DNA of 64,000 bases from Alkalithermobacter paradoxus (GTDB lineage: Bacteria; Bacillota; Clostridia; Peptostreptococcales; Peptostreptococcaceae), in contig MZGW01000001.1 in assembly GCA_002029295.1 (NCBI GenBank), positions 434,001 through 498,000 on the forward strand, given 5' to 3'. Shown here one piece after another: positions 1 through 9,175 of the stretch. The notes beneath the pieces were generated by a model. It was not told the origin of the DNA. It searched no databases and saw nothing but the letters and a program-made list of their open reading frames with translations. Position 1 is the stretch's first letter; every line of letters starts with the position of its first letter. The position numbers were made by a program, and so were the translations under genes.

Positions 1-1147
1 GTACTTGGTTGTCCATCTGTGCAGCTGGAGTTCCTTGTCTTACGGAGTATATAAATGTAAATGCAGAATCATACTCCACTTTTTGAACAACATCTAATGT
101 ATCAAGGAAGTCTTCTTCAGTTTCACCAGGAAAACCAACTATTATATCTGTAGTAAATACTACATCAGGAATTTCCTTTTTGATTTTATCAACCAAAGAT
201 AAATAATATTCTTTATCATATTTTCTATTCATTATATCTAAAATTCTAGAACTTCCCGATTGTAATGGAAGATGAACATGCTCACATACTTTTTCACAAT
301 CTCTTATTGCATAGATAAGATCGTCTGATAAGTCTTTAGGGTGAGATGTCATAAATCTTATTCTTTCTATCCCTTCTATTTTATTAAGTTCTCTAAGAAG
401 ATCTGCAAATGAAAAATTATTTTCTAAGGTTTTTCCATACGAATTTACATTCTGTCCTAGTAATGTTATTTCCTTAGTACCATTATTAGCTAAGTCTGTA
501 ACTTCTTCTATTATATTTTTAGGATCTCTACTTCTTTCCCTGCCACGAGTATAAGGTACTATACAGTACGTACAGAAATTGTTGCAACCTTGCATTACGT
601 TTACAAAACCTTTTAATTCATATTTTCTTTTGCTAGGCACACCTTCTAAAATTTCGCCATCTATATCCCAAACATCAATTAGCGTTACATCTGAATCAAA
701 TGATTCTAAAAGAAGCTGCGGAAATGTATGAAGATTATGAGTACCAAATACCATATCTACATGTTTATATTTGTTTTTTATTTCTTCTACTATGTGAGGT
801 TGCTGCATCATGCATCCACATACAGCTATCTTAAGATCTGGATTTATCTGCTTTAAATGTTTAAGATGTCCAAGATTTCCGTATACCTTAAGTTCAGCAT
901 TTTCTCTTACTGCACAGGTATTATATATTATGATATCACTTTCTTCTAGTGTTTGTGCTTCATTATATCCCATTCTTAGTAACATTCCAGATAGTTTTTC
1001 CGAATCATGTTCATTCATTTGACAGCCGTATGTTTTTATAATATATTTTAAAGTTTTACCTCGATTTAATTTATATATATGGTTAACTAAATTTTCTTGT
1101 TTCTGAATATCTTCTTGAGATACAGATACATTTTTTCTTTCGCCCAT
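1..1147 (-). CDS. miaB: tRNA-2-methylthio-N6-dimethylallyladenosine synthase MiaB (3' end outside window)
   Basis: Radical SAM methylthiotransferase that adds the 2-methylthio group to i6A37 of tRNAs reading UNN codons. About 382 residues are visible; the family is about 450-480, so only the C-terminal TRAM part is missing beyond base 1. The N-terminal UPF0004 domain carries its cluster cysteines ([30 protein letters not shown]); the radical SAM core has the CxxxCxxC motif in [16 protein letters not shown]. The ATG at 1147 is preceded by GGAG. No close promoter was picked out; the next gene upstream ends in its own terminator, so miaB probably starts its own transcript. Confidence 0.95.
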   Translation of the reverse strand, partial: MGERKNVSVSQEDIQKQENLVNHIYKLNRGKTLKYIIKTYGCQMNEHDSEKLSGMLLRMGYNEAQTLEESDIIIYNTCAVRENAELKVYGNLGHLKHLKQINPDLKIAVCGCMMQQPHIVEEIKNKYKHVDMVFGTHNLHTFPQLLLESFDSDVTLIDVWDIDGEILEGVPSKRKYELKGFVNVMQGCNNFCTYCIVPYTRGRERSRDPKNIIEEVTDLANNGTKEITLLGQNVNSYGKTLENNFSFADLLRELNKIEGIERIRFMTSHPKDLSDDLIYAIRDCEKVCEHVHLPLQSGSSRILDIMNRKYDKEYYLSLVDKIKKEIPDVVFTTDIIVGFPGETEEDFLDTLDVVQKVEYDSAFTFIYSVRQGTPAAQMDNQV

Positions 1148-1267
1148 GATTGAACTCCTTCCATAATGCAATGTATATATTAGTATATAGTTTAAGCAGT
1201 TTATCCTATATTATATCAAATTGTTATCTAAAAGTGTAGATATAACTTAAAATAAAAATGTTTAAAC

Positions 1268-1306
1268 AATAAAATAAAGCTAAAGAATCTTTAGCTTTAT
1301 TTTATT
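1268..1306 (-). terminator. Rho-independent terminator after the Lys/Glu-rich small protein
   Basis: 18-bp perfect stem with a 3-nt loop (1286-1288), AT-rich at the base, directly after the stop at 1315. It separates this gene from miaB. Confidence 0.8.
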
Positions 1307-1314
1307 GATATATT

Positions 1315-1626
1315 TTATTCTTCTATAGATTCTGAGCTTTCTTCTGTAGAATTTGTTGAATCTTCCTTAGAATCTCTGTATTTTTTCTTTTTCATAGATT
1401 TAGAGGTTTTTTCTACATCTTTTTTATCTTCAGGTTGATGATCCTCTACTAGTAAGTCATCACATTCTAAGTTTTCTTCTATATCTCTTATATTGTCACT
1501 AGGTTTATTTTTTTTCTTCTTTGATACTTGTGAAGTAGTTTTAGAATCATTTTTAACTTCAGCTTGATTTTTAGATTTAGACTTACGCTTTCTAAATAAT
1601 CCTGTTCTAAGTTTTAGTAGACCCAT
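1315..1626 (-). CDS. Low-complexity Lys/Ser/Glu-rich small protein, unknown function
   Basis: 103 residues, not recognised. The first 70 residues are strongly basic (runs such as KKKKNK and RKRKSKSK), the middle has an acidic patch (DIEENLECDDLLVEDH) and the tail is Ser/Glu rich. No membrane segment, signal peptide or catalytic motif. The ATG follows GGGAGG at a good distance and the gene has its own terminator, so it is likely expressed. Charge-segregated disordered proteins of this kind occur in spore formers, and the neighbour is yyaC, so a spore role is possible but only inferred from context. Confidence 0.6.
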   Translation of the reverse strand: MGLLKLRTGLFRKRKSKSKNQAEVKNDSKTTSQVSKKKKNKPSDNIRDIEENLECDDLLVEDHQPEDKKDVEKTSKSMKKKKYRDSKEDSTNSTEESSESIEE

Positions 1627-1741
1627 TTTTCATCCTCCCAATCTAATTTAAGGTTAATAATAACGCCAAAATGTTTCTGTACAATGTATTTTATGTAAGT
1701 AAAGTAAATTGTGTTACATAATATTGAATATAATTTTAAAA

Positions 1742-1775
1742 ATTAAAAAAGAACCTACATAAGCATAGGTTCTTT
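1742..1775 (-). terminator. Terminator of yyaC
   Basis: Ten-bp stem (1748-1757 with 1766-1775), 8-nt loop, followed on the minus strand by a run of T. The yyaC stop codon lies inside the stem. Confidence 0.85.
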
Positions 1776-2342
1776 CAATTGATTACTATTTATATCTTTA
1801 TTAAATTTCCATAATCCAAATTCTATTCCCTTTGCTATAACATCAGACATTTTCATAACTAAGCTCAATCTCGTGCTTTGAAGTACCATAAGTTCCATAA
1901 ATCCACATAAATTCACAATACCCAAAATATTAATATTTCCTACAGGTGGTAGGTCTTTATGGACTCCTGCTCCTGGCTTTAATGGACCATCAGATATTTT
2001 TATATTGCCTATCTTATTTTTATTGCCAAGACAAGCGTCTATAGCAATAATAAACGGATACTTGTGAGTCTTACGTATTAAATCTAAAGTTTCTTTTAGG
2101 TTTTTTGCATGCACTGGATGATTTAAAGTTCCATAAAGATAAGTATTTCTAAAGGTTTTGAGTTTATTTTCGAGTTTATAACCTGTAAGAGGACCTAGTG
2201 AATCACCTGTACATCTATCAGTTCCTATGCATACTATTACTATATCTTTATATTCTTGCGTGTATTGAGATTTAAGAACTTTATAGAATACATCTCCTGT
2301 ATATATATGAGACAAAGAGTTATCTATGTGAACCTCATTCAT
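1755..2342 (-). CDS. yyaC: Spore protease YyaC family protein
   Basis: 195 residues. Matches the YyaC family of sporulation proteins, related in fold to the Gpr/hydrogenase-maturation-protease superfamily. Visible family motifs: CIGTDRCTGDSLGPL (about 38-52), NHPVHAKNL (about 74-82), IIAIDACLG (about 98-106) and KPGAGVHKDLPPVG (about 122-135). No transmembrane segment. The start ATG follows AGGTG. In B. subtilis yyaC is a sporulation gene near the parAB/spo0J locus; here it follows the RNA methyltransferase gene in the same direction and ends in a strong terminator. Its exact substrate is not established. Confidence 0.9.
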   Translation of the reverse strand: MNEVHIDNSLSHIYTGDVFYKVLKSQYTQEYKDIVIVCIGTDRCTGDSLGPLTGYKLENKLKTFRNTYLYGTLNHPVHAKNLKETLDLIRKTHKYPFIIAIDACLGNKNKIGNIKISDGPLKPGAGVHKDLPPVGNINILGIVNLCGFMELMVLQSTRLSLVMKMSDVIAKGIEFGLWKFNKDINSNQLKEPMLM

Positions 2343-2427
2343 AATTTCACCTACTTTTCTATTTTGTATAGTAGAATTTTTCCCAGAAAAACTAAAAAAA
2401 TTCTATAAAAGCAGGTGAAAGACTTTT

Positions 2428-3567
2428 TTATCTTGAGTTTGGTTTAGGTCCTAAATATTGATAGTAGTCTGTTCTTAACATTCCGTTATAAAGCTTTCTT
2501 TTTCTATCAGCTTTTCTTCCAAAGAAGTTTTCAAATTCAGGATGGGAAGTTATTATGTAAAATGACCAAGTATCCAATTTAGAGAAAGATTTTCCCATAT
2601 CGCTGTATAACTTTTCTACTGATTTTTTATCTTCAAGTCTTTCTCCATAAGGTGGGTTTGTAATAATAAATCCATAGTTATCATTACTTTGTATCTGTCT
2701 CATGTCTTTTTTTTCAAATTTTATATATTCATCAACTCCTGCTATTTCAGCATTTTGTCTTGCCACTTCTAATACACTTTCGTCAATATCATATCCATAT
2801 ATAGTGAATTGAGCATCATTTCTCATTAATGAATATGCTTCTTTTCTAGCATCCCACCAAAGCTTTTTAGGAATCCTTTCCCATTTCTCACTAATAAATT
2901 CTCTATTAAGCCCAGGGGCCATATTAATACCAATCATAGCTGCTTCTATTAATATGGTACCTGATCCACAGAAAGGATCAATTAATATTCTATCGTGTTT
3001 CCAAGGAGTTAAAGAAACTAAAGCAGCTGCTATTGTTTCTCTTATAGGAGCTTTACTTGAGATTTCTCTATATCCTCTTTTGTGAAGACTTTCTCCAGTA
3101 GTATCTAAGCAAATAGTAACTTTATCCTTATTGATAAATACACTTATAGGGTATTTATCTCCTGTTTCTGGAAATACATCTAAGTTATAAGTCGACTTTA
3201 AGTTTTCTACAGCTGCCTTTTTAACAATAGATTGTATATCAGATGTACTAAAAAGTTTAGAATTTACTGAAGAAGCCTTGGCAACTGGAAAATTTGCATC
3301 CTTTGGTATCCATTTATCCCAATCTAACTTTTTAGTATTTTGAAATAGTTCTTCAAAAGTTCTCGCTTCAAATTCTCCTAATTTTACCATGACTCTTTCT
3401 GCAGTCCTAAGCCATATATTTGACTTGCAAACTCCATATTCATCAGTTATAAAACTTACTCTACCATCTTCTGTTTTTTCTATTTCATATCCCAACTCTT
3501 TAATTTCTCTAGCTAAAATCTTCTCAATTCCAAATAAACATGGTGCTACTAACTTAATTCTAGACAT
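2428..3567 (-). CDS. ypsC: THUMP-domain class I SAM-dependent RNA methyltransferase (RlmL/YpsC family)
   Basis: 379 residues. An N-terminal ferredoxin-like/THUMP region (about 1-155) precedes a Rossmann methyltransferase domain with motif I DPFCGSGTILIEAA (about 197-210), an acidic motif II loop (YGYDIDESVLE) and the catalytic motif IV TNPPYGERL. This is the layout of the Gram-positive YpsC proteins, equal to the N-terminal half of E. coli RlmL, which makes m2G in 23S rRNA. The fused second methyltransferase of RlmKL is absent, as usual in Firmicutes. ATG at 3567 follows AGGAGG. The gene is probably co-directional and loosely coupled with yyaC. Substrate base is inferred from the family. Confidence 0.9.
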   Translation of the reverse strand: MSRIKLVAPCLFGIEKILAREIKELGYEIEKTEDGRVSFITDEYGVCKSNIWLRTAERVMVKLGEFEARTFEELFQNTKKLDWDKWIPKDANFPVAKASSVNSKLFSTSDIQSIVKKAAVENLKSTYNLDVFPETGDKYPISVFINKDKVTICLDTTGESLHKRGYREISSKAPIRETIAAALVSLTPWKHDRILIDPFCGSGTILIEAAMIGINMAPGLNREFISEKWERIPKKLWWDARKEAYSLMRNDAQFTIYGYDIDESVLEVARQNAEIAGVDEYIKFEKKDMRQIQSNDNYGFIITNPPYGERLEDKKSVEKLYSDMGKSFSKLDTWSFYIITSHPEFENFFGRKADRKRKLYNGMLRTDYYQYLGPKPNSR

Positions 3568-3696
3568 ATAATCCTCCTAAAGACTTGACGTATTGGTAAT
3601 TTCACATAGTTTAATATAAATCATTATTAATATAACTTCAATAGTTAAGTAGTATATACCTTAAAAATTTAGATTTATATATTATATTTTGCATTA

Positions 3697-3710
3697 TTGG
3701 TTAAATTAAT
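3697..3710 (+). promoter_or_regulatory. 14-bp motif shared with the region upstream of base 36480
   Basis: TTGGTTAAATTAAT lies just before the ribosome-binding site of the small ORF at 3731 and recurs identically at 36437-36450, before another tiny basic ORF. A related GGTTAAACT sits at 41870. The core fits the GGnnAnAnT form of a sigma-F/G type -10 element, but no convincing -35 box is visible, so forespore promoter is only a hypothesis. Confidence 0.35.
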
Positions 3711-3730
3711 TAATGAAAGGAGTGATTATA

Positions 3731-3898
3731 TTGAATAATAATAAAAATTTAAGAAAAACCACAGAAAAGACAAATGCCGAGTTAAGGAAAATGTATTCAG
3801 AACATGGCAGTGAAATAGGTATAGCTCACGGAGAAAAATTAGGACAAAATGGAAGAAAGCTAACTAAAAGATCAAAGCTTTCTCATAAGAAAAAGTAA
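3731..3898 (+). CDS. Small basic protein, spore-type, unknown
   Basis: 55 residues from a TTG start at 3731, chosen because AAAGGAGTG sits 8 nt upstream; the ATG at 3713 overlaps that ribosome-binding site and is unlikely. The protein is basic (pI high by eye), with RKTTEKTNAELRKMYSEHGSE followed by GIAHGEKLGQNGRKLTKRSKLSHKKK type sequence, no membrane segment. Not recognised as a named family. It is followed 40 nt later by a SASP-like ORF and preceded by a motif shared with another small spore-type ORF, so a small spore protein is a reasonable guess. Confidence 0.5.
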   Translation: MNNNKNLRKTTEKTNAELRKMYSEHGSEIGIAHGEKLGQNGRKLTKRSKLSHKKK

Positions 3899-3938
3899 AA
3901 ATTAACTAAGTAAATATTAAACAAATGGAGGATTGTAT

Positions 3939-4103
3939 ATGGGAAAAAAAACTACTAGAAATACAAGAAAAGACAGACATAGCAATTTAAATCAAATAAA
4001 AATAGAAACAGCAAATGAGCTAGGACTTGATTACAAAGATGGAAAATTTACGGGCAAGATAAGCAAAGAGGCTTATTCTAGAAGTATAGAATCTAGAAAA
4101 TAA
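3939..4103 (+). CDS. Small divergent SASP-like protein
   Basis: 54 residues, ATG with TGGAGG upstream. The segment IKIETANELGLDYKDGKF followed by a Gly and basic residues resembles the first conserved helix of alpha/beta SASPs (compare MKYEIANELGI in the SASP at 46049), but the second SASP half (SRENGxVGGxxxKR) is not preserved. It may bind DNA or be a small spore core protein; function inferred only. It forms a two-gene unit with the ORF at 3731 and ends at a hairpin. Confidence 0.5.
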   Translation: MGKKTTRNTRKDRHSNLNQIKIETANELGLDYKDGKFTGKISKEAYSRSIESRK

Positions 4104-4112
4104 AAATAAAGT

Positions 4113-4148
4113 GCTGTGCAATTATCGCAGACGCGATAGTTACACAGC
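4113..4148. terminator. Hairpin between convergent genes
   Basis: GCTGTG and ATTATCGC arms pair with 4133-4148 across one internal mismatch, 4-nt loop. It lies between the plus-strand small ORFs and the minus-strand methyltransferase; on the minus strand a T-rich stretch follows, so it can serve both sides. Confidence 0.65.
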
Positions 4149-4152
4149 AAAA

Positions 4153-6441
4153 CTAATTACAAATAAATTCATTTATCAACTCAATTTCACTGCTTGTTAA
4201 GGATATGTGATTATATAAAATATCATCAATTTCAGACCTTAACTTAGTTATAGAATATAATAACGACTCTTTCTGCTCATCTGAAGAATCAAGTATTCTG
4301 CATAGATTTATAATTTCCTTTCCCTTCTTTTCTACAACCTCCTTATCTTTTATAACTATAATTTTTAAATCCATAACAGAATTAGGATAATAATCATATA
4401 AACCATTCCCAAGATATTTTCCATATTGTTTAAAATAAAACTCGTAAAGTGAAGAATTTAGGATACTTACCAAGTATTCTAAAGATATATTCTGGGCATA
4501 TTCTTCTTTAATATAAAATGAATATACATCTGCACTAAAATAGTGTCCATCTGGATCTATTGCAAACCTATTTTGTTTAGATTTATATGGATAAACCATC
4601 TTATATTTATTAAACTTGCCTTCTTCTCTTCCCCATTGAAGATGATACCATTTTCTAGACCCTAATTTACATTCTCTTCTGTTTTCTAATTTATTCTTGT
4701 ATTTATGTATATATCTCATACTATTTTCAAACATATTAGGATCGTCTATAGAATCTGCATATATCAATTTAAGATCACTTTTTTTTAGTATGTATTTTTC
4801 TATATTACTATTTTTTATCCAAGGCTTTACTACCGTGTCTTCAATATTGTTAACATGTATATCCTCAGAACTTAGGACAAATGCCTTGTCATATCCAGTG
4901 ATTATACCTTGAAAACTATATGCAATATCCTTTAATGAAAGATTTGAAGAATCAGATATTTTTTTTAATATTTTAAAATTAGATGGGTGAGCTAGTATCC
5001 ATCTATCATCCTTTAAGTCATTTTGATTTATATAAAATGTATTATATGAAAGTTTGCTTACTAGTGAATAATTATTAAATATATCTTTGTTATTAACCTT
5101 AAAAACCTCTATTTTGTTATCATAAAGTTTTTTTCTAGTGTAAGTTAATATAGATGTAGATATTCCTAAGTTCTTAAATATTTTAATACCAAAGAAATCT
5201 ATAATTCGTTTTATATCTGTATTATTTTTAAGGTAACATCTCAAATTCATACCTGTTGGACCTTCGAAAAAATATCTAGGAACAATAAATGAAATCTTAC
5301 CTGTATCTTTGACCTTTTCTAACGCCCTTTGATGAAAGCAGTAGGATAAATCAGACTTGTCCTTAAAAACATCAGAATAGTTATTCAATAAATATTTCTT
5401 ATAATCTTTATTTAGATTCTTAGTTCCTATGTATGGTGGATTACCTATTATATAATCGAATTTTCTGCTCCAAAAATTTATCTTTTCTTTATCTAAATTA
5501 GATAAATTCTCATATCTAATTAAACTATCACAATTAATAACATTTAATTCATATGAGAAGCTTTCTATATCTTTAAGTAATAATACAAACTTAGTTATAT
5601 ATGTAGAAAAACTGTCTATATCTGCACCGTATATGCAATGCTTTAATATATGAAAATGAATATTTTTAGTTACCCAGTAATCTTTTCCTTTAACTATTTG
5701 AGTTATTCCATTTGATGATATAGTATATTCATGGTTATAATACATAGAGTTTAAACTAACAATGTTGCGTTTAAATTTCTGCATTAATAAATCGTACGCT
5801 TTATCTAAAAAGTATCCACACCCACAAGATGGGTCTAGTACTTTTACAAATGGGCTTTTTAGGATATTTACTTCATCTACGGTATTTTCAAGCATATAAT
5901 CAACTATAAAAATAGGAGTGTAAAAAGATCCTAAAGATTTTTTTGTATCTATATCTATTAACTGTTCATATAGCTTTCCAAGCAAACCTGGATCTATATC
6001 ATAATTAAGAGAATGAAATTTATCTATTATAACATTAAGTTGTCTATTATCTAAATGTAAACTTTCATATATCCTTATATCATTAAAGAGTCTAGATTGT
6101 AGACTATTTTTATTTGAGAATATAAAATCAAATAACTCATCAAATCTAAACTCATTTATTAAATTAGGCCATTCATTTATTGACTTAATTAATAATTTTC
6201 TAGTACATATATTTAGAAATATCAATTTACTTATAAGAACAAATGAAGATTTTTTACAGAATTCTTCTTTGAATTTATCTATTGGTAAATTTAATTCATG
6301 CTTTAGAGAATAACTATGCATCAAATTTTTAAACTGAATATTTGCATTATAATTACGTTCAAATTCTTTATTTATAATATTAAATATATCTGTATATAGT
6401 TTTGATACCTGTTTTAAAATAACTTCTGTTCCGTTCTTCAT
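4153..6441 (-). CDS. Orphan N6-adenine DNA methyltransferase, CamA-like, with N-terminal extension
   Basis: 762 residues. After an unassigned N-terminal segment (1 to about 165) comes a gamma-type adenine methyltransferase: SLGSFYTPIFIVDYML, motif I VLDPSCGCGYFLDKA and catalytic NPPYIGTKNL. The C-terminal half is a TaqI/Eco57I-like target-recognition domain with DIAYSFQGIITGYDKAF, NRRECKLGSRKWYHLQWGRE and YLVSILNSSLYEFYF. From memory these blocks match C. difficile CamA (CD2758), an orphan enzyme that methylates CAAAAA and affects sporulation; CamA is about 577 residues and lacks the first ~165 seen here. No nuclease motif (PD-D/ExK) and no restriction gene nearby were found. Sits beside spore-type genes. 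Confidence 0.85.
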   Translation of the reverse strand: MKNGTEVILKQVSKLYTDIFNIINKEFERNYNANIQFKNLMHSYSLKHELNLPIDKFKEEFCKKSSFVLISKLIFLNICTRKLLIKSINEWPNLINEFRFDELFDFIFSNKNSLQSRLFNDIRIYESLHLDNRQLNVIIDKFHSLNYDIDPGLLGKLYEQLIDIDTKKSLGSFYTPIFIVDYMLENTVDEVNILKSPFVKVLDPSCGCGYFLDKAYDLLMQKFKRNIVSLNSMYYNHEYTISSNGITQIVKGKDYWVTKNIHFHILKHCIYGADIDSFSTYITKFVLLLKDIESFSYELNVINCDSLIRYENLSNLDKEKINFWSRKFDYIIGNPPYIGTKNLNKDYKKYLLNNYSDVFKDKSDLSYCFHQRALEKVKDTGKISFIVPRYFFEGPTGMNLRCYLKNNTDIKRIIDFFGIKIFKNLGISTSILTYTRKKLYDNKIEVFKVNNKDIFNNYSLVSKLSYNTFYINQNDLKDDRWILAHPSNFKILKKISDSSNLSLKDIAYSFQGIITGYDKAFVLSSEDIHVNNIEDTVVKPWIKNSNIEKYILKKSDLKLIYADSIDDPNMFENSMRYIHKYKNKLENRRECKLGSRKWYHLQWGREEGKFNKYKMVYPYKSKQNRFAIDPDGHYFSADVYSFYIKEEYAQNISLEYLVSILNSSLYEFYFKQYGKYLGNGLYDYYPNSVMDLKIIVIKDKEVVEKKGKEIINLCRILDSSDEQKESLLYSITKLRSEIDDILYNHISLTSSEIELINEFICN

Positions 6442-6465
6442 TTTTATACCCCTTTTGAGATTACA

Positions 6466-6507
6466 TAAAATAAAAGAGAAACTTTAGAAAGTTTCCCTTT
6501 TATTTTA
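6466..6507 (-). terminator. Terminator after the holin-like gene
   Basis: 20-bp stem with one mismatch and a 2-nt loop, T-rich 3' side on the minus strand. Separates 6544-6870 from the methyltransferase gene. Confidence 0.75.
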
Positions 6508-6543
6508 CCATTATTTTCTCGAATTTTCTCTTAAAAACTAAAA

Positions 6544-6870
6544 TCATACTGAATTATTCTTTTTTCCGTCATCTAATATATCTTTAATTTCATCATAGGA
6601 GTTTTGTACAAAGCTTTCAATTTCCTTTTCTGTAAATAATGACTTTGTATATTCTGGAATCATATTATAAAATTTTCTAACAACCCAGGCAAATTTTTCA
6701 TCTCCATTTACAAAGTTTTTTTCTGCAATTAGCATAAGTTTATAAGCCAGTTCTCTAGCTTCTTTTATAGCAACTTTCTCACCGAATCTCTTATATATAT
6801 ATACCATATATCCAACTATAACTATTATCAAAAGAAAAAACCATCCATATTCGTGTAAAATACTTGTCAT
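6544..6870 (-). CDS. Single-pass membrane protein resembling LLH-family phage holins
   Basis: 108 residues with one N-terminal transmembrane helix (about 8-27, WFFLLIIVIVGYMVYIYKRF) and a helical charged C-terminal domain with the pattern AxELAYKLMLIAEKNFVNGDEKFAWVVRKFY. This layout resembles the LL-H type holin-like proteins found in phages and also as single chromosomal genes. ATG follows AAAGGAGG. There are no phage genes nearby, so lysis is unlikely to be its role here; assignment is a resemblance, not proof. Confidence 0.5.
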   Translation of the reverse strand: MTSILHEYGWFFLLIIVIVGYMVYIYKRFGEKVAIKEARELAYKLMLIAEKNFVNGDEKFAWVVRKFYNMIPEYTKSLFTEKEIESFVQNSYDEIKDILDDGKKNNSV

Positions 6871-6967
6871 TTACTCTACCTCCTTTGAAATTTTATATAT
6901 AAAAAGTATATGCTTTTATGTGTAAAAGTGGGATACAATATTTAATGTATATTTAACTTGGAATTTA

Positions 6968-6997
6968 AAAATCTCTACAAGTTCTTGTAGAGATTTT
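6968..6997 (-). terminator. Terminator of the YgiQ-family gene
   Basis: 14-bp perfect stem with a 2-nt loop, immediately after the stop codon region at 7012. Confidence 0.8.
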
Positions 6998-7011
6998 AGT
7001 GTGCATATCTT

Positions 7012-8934
7012 TTATTTTTTCTTAGATTTCATTCTTGTTTTCTTAGATTTTTCTCTTGTATTATTTTTCTTCTTGTCAGTTTTCCTCATCTTAATTTGAT
7101 GCTCAACATTACCTTGATAGTTCTTATCGTTTTTAGACCTTCTAGGTTTTATAAGACATTTTGGTCCAAAACCTATCAAATCTTCTCTATTAGCTTTCAC
7201 TAGTGCAGCATATACTAAATCATAATTCTTAGGATTTCTATATTGAAGCAAGGCTCTTTGCATAGCTTTTTCAGTTTTATCTCTAGGCACATATACTTTC
7301 TTCATTGTTCGTGGGTCTAAATTAGTATAAAACATAGTTGTTGATAGCGTGCCTGGAGTTGGATAAAAATCTTGAACTTGCTCAGGTTGATATCGTATGT
7401 CTCTTAAGTATTCTGCAAGTTCAATTGCAGACTCTAAAGTACTTCCAGGATGGCTAGACATAAGATATGGTATAATATATTGTTTTTTACCTAATTTCTC
7501 ATTTATCTGATAGAATTTTTGCGTAAATCTATCGAAAACTTCTCGCCCTGGTTTGCCCATTAATGCTAGTACTTCTGAGGATACGTGCTCTGGAGCAACT
7601 TTTAACTGCCCACTCACATGGTGTTTAGATAGCTCTTCAAGAAATTCATAATTTTTATCAGCTACTACGTAGTCATATCTTATTCCAGATCTTATAAATA
7701 CTTTTTTTACATTTGGAATATTTCTTAGTTTTCTAAGTAATGATATATATTCTTTGTGATCTACATTCATTTTTTTACATGGATTAGGAAATAAGCACTG
7801 TCTTTCTCTACATGCACCTTTTTTAAGTTGTTTTTCACATGCTGCATCCCTAAAATTAGCTGTAGGTCCTCCTACATCGTGTATATATCCTTTAAAATCT
7901 TCATCTTTAGTAATAGTTATAGCCTCGTTTAATATAGAGTTATGACTTCTACTTTGAACTATTCTACCCTGATGAAAAGATAAAGCACAAAAAGAACAGT
8001 TTCCAAAGCATCCTCTTGAACTTATAATACTAAATTTAACTTCTTCAATTGCAGGTATTCCACCAAACTCTTTGTATATAGGGTGGTAGTTTCTTTGATA
8101 AGGCAGAGAGTAAATAGCGTCTAGCTCTTCTCTGTTCAAAGGCATCATAGGCTTGTTCTGAACTAAATACTTATCACTATGTCTTTGAACAATAGTTCTT
8201 CCTCTAATAGGATCTTGCTCCTCGTATTGAACTTTGAAAGCATCAGCGTACTTATTCTTATTCTCACTTACTTCCTTGTAACTAGGAACTTCTACGTAGT
8301 CATATACATTCTCAAGCGTATCGACAATATAACATGTACCAGGTATATGTCTTATATACTGCACCTCTAATCCATCATTTAAATTATTAGCTATATCTAC
8401 TATCTGTTTCTCGCCCATTCCATATACCAATAAATCAGCACTGCTATCTATTAGAATAGATTTTCTTACTTTATTACTCCAATAGTCATAGTGAGCAAAT
8501 CTTCTAAGACTAGCTTCTATACCACCTATTATTATAGGGATATTTTTGTATGCTTGTCTTAGCATGTTGCAATATACTATAGTAGCTCTATCGGGTCTTA
8601 GTCCCATTTTACCGCCAGGGGAGTAGTAGTCTTTTTCTCTAAGTTTTTTGCTAACAGTATAATGATTTACCATCGAATCCATGTTTCCTGATGTTACTAA
8701 AAATGCTAATCTAGGACGTCCTAGCTTAGTAAAATCGTCTATATTTCTCCAGTTTGGTTGTGCTATTATCCCAACTTTATAACCTTCATGCTCTAGAACT
8801 CTAGATATAATAGCGGCTCCGAAACTCGGATGGTCAACATATGCATCACCTGTTACTATTATAAAATCTAACTCATTCCATCCTCTATCCTTCATATCAT
8901 CCTTAGATATAGGCATATACTTATTTGCTTTCAT
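7012..8934 (-). CDS. ygiQ: YgiQ-family radical SAM protein
   Basis: 640 residues. The family has an N-terminal B12-binding-like domain ([20 protein letters not shown]), a radical SAM core with [19 protein letters not shown] (CxxxCxxC) and a C-terminal basic tail (about the last 60 residues Lys/Arg rich). Further motifs: [39 protein letters not shown]. The ATG at 8934 is chosen over the GTG at 8943 because AGGTG overlaps the GTG. Function is unknown for the whole family; it is widespread in anaerobes. Single-gene transcript with its own terminator. Confidence 0.93.
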   Translation of the reverse strand: MKANKYMPISKDDMKDRGWNELDFIIVTGDAYVDHPSFGAAIISRVLEHEGYKVGIIAQPNWRNIDDFTKLGRPRLAFLVTSGNMDSMVNHYTVSKKLREKDYYSPGGKMGLRPDRATIVYCNMLRQAYKNIPIIIGGIEASLRRFAHYDYWSNKVRKSILIDSSADLLVYGMGEKQIVDIANNLNDGLEVQYIRHIPGTCYIVDTLENVYDYVEVPSYKEVSENKNKYADAFKVQYEEQDPIRGRTIVQRHSDKYLVQNKPMMPLNREELDAIYSLPYQRNYHPIYKEFGGIPAIEEVKFSIISSRGCFGNCSFCALSFHQGRIVQSRSHNSILNEAITITKDEDFKGYIHDVGGPTANFRDAACEKQLKKGACRERQCLFPNPCKKMNVDHKEYISLLRKLRNIPNVKKVFIRSGIRYDYVVADKNYEFLEELSKHHVSGQLKVAPEHVSSEVLALMGKPGREVFDRFTQKFYQINEKLGKKQYIIPYLMSSHPGSTLESAIELAEYLRDIRYQPEQVQDFYPTPGTLSTTMFYTNLDPRTMKKVYVPRDKTEKAMQRALLQYRNPKNYDLVYAALVKANREDLIGFGPKCLIKPRRSKNDKNYQGNVEHQIKMRKTDKKKNNTREKSKKTRMKSKKK

Positions 8935-9013
8935 AATTATCACCTACTAATTTATTATGTCTTTGTTAAGTATTTTGATTATACCTTTAAGTTTGTAACA
9001 TGTCTATAATATG

Positions 9014-9127
9014 TTATCTACTCCTTTGATGTATGTTTTTATATTTTCTCCACGTGTACTCTCTTTTATCAAATTCTTTTATAAATCTATCTAATTCATC
9101 ATGAAAAACTAAACATATTATAGGTAT
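9014..9127 (-). pseudogene. Possible coding remnant upstream of ygiQ
   Basis: An open stretch of 37 codons between two stops on the minus strand reads as protein-like sequence (charged helix with FHDELDRFIKEFDKRE, then TWRKYKNIHQRSR) but has no start codon. It looks like the C-terminal tail of a lost gene. Composition alone could give this by chance; low confidence. Confidence 0.25.
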
Positions 9128-9175
9128 TCAATTAATAAAATTATTTTAAGTTTAGAATATAAGGGGGTATTATGT

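Noticed and set aside
3713..3730. ATG at 3713 as the start of the small ORF
   Set aside because: It overlaps the AAAGGAGTG site that properly spaces a TTG at 3731.
4153..6441. Complete restriction-modification system
   Set aside because: No nuclease motif in the methyltransferase and no restriction gene beside it; more like an orphan enzyme.
6544..6870. Prophage lysis module
   Set aside because: Only a holin-like protein is seen; no endolysin, structural or integrase genes nearby.
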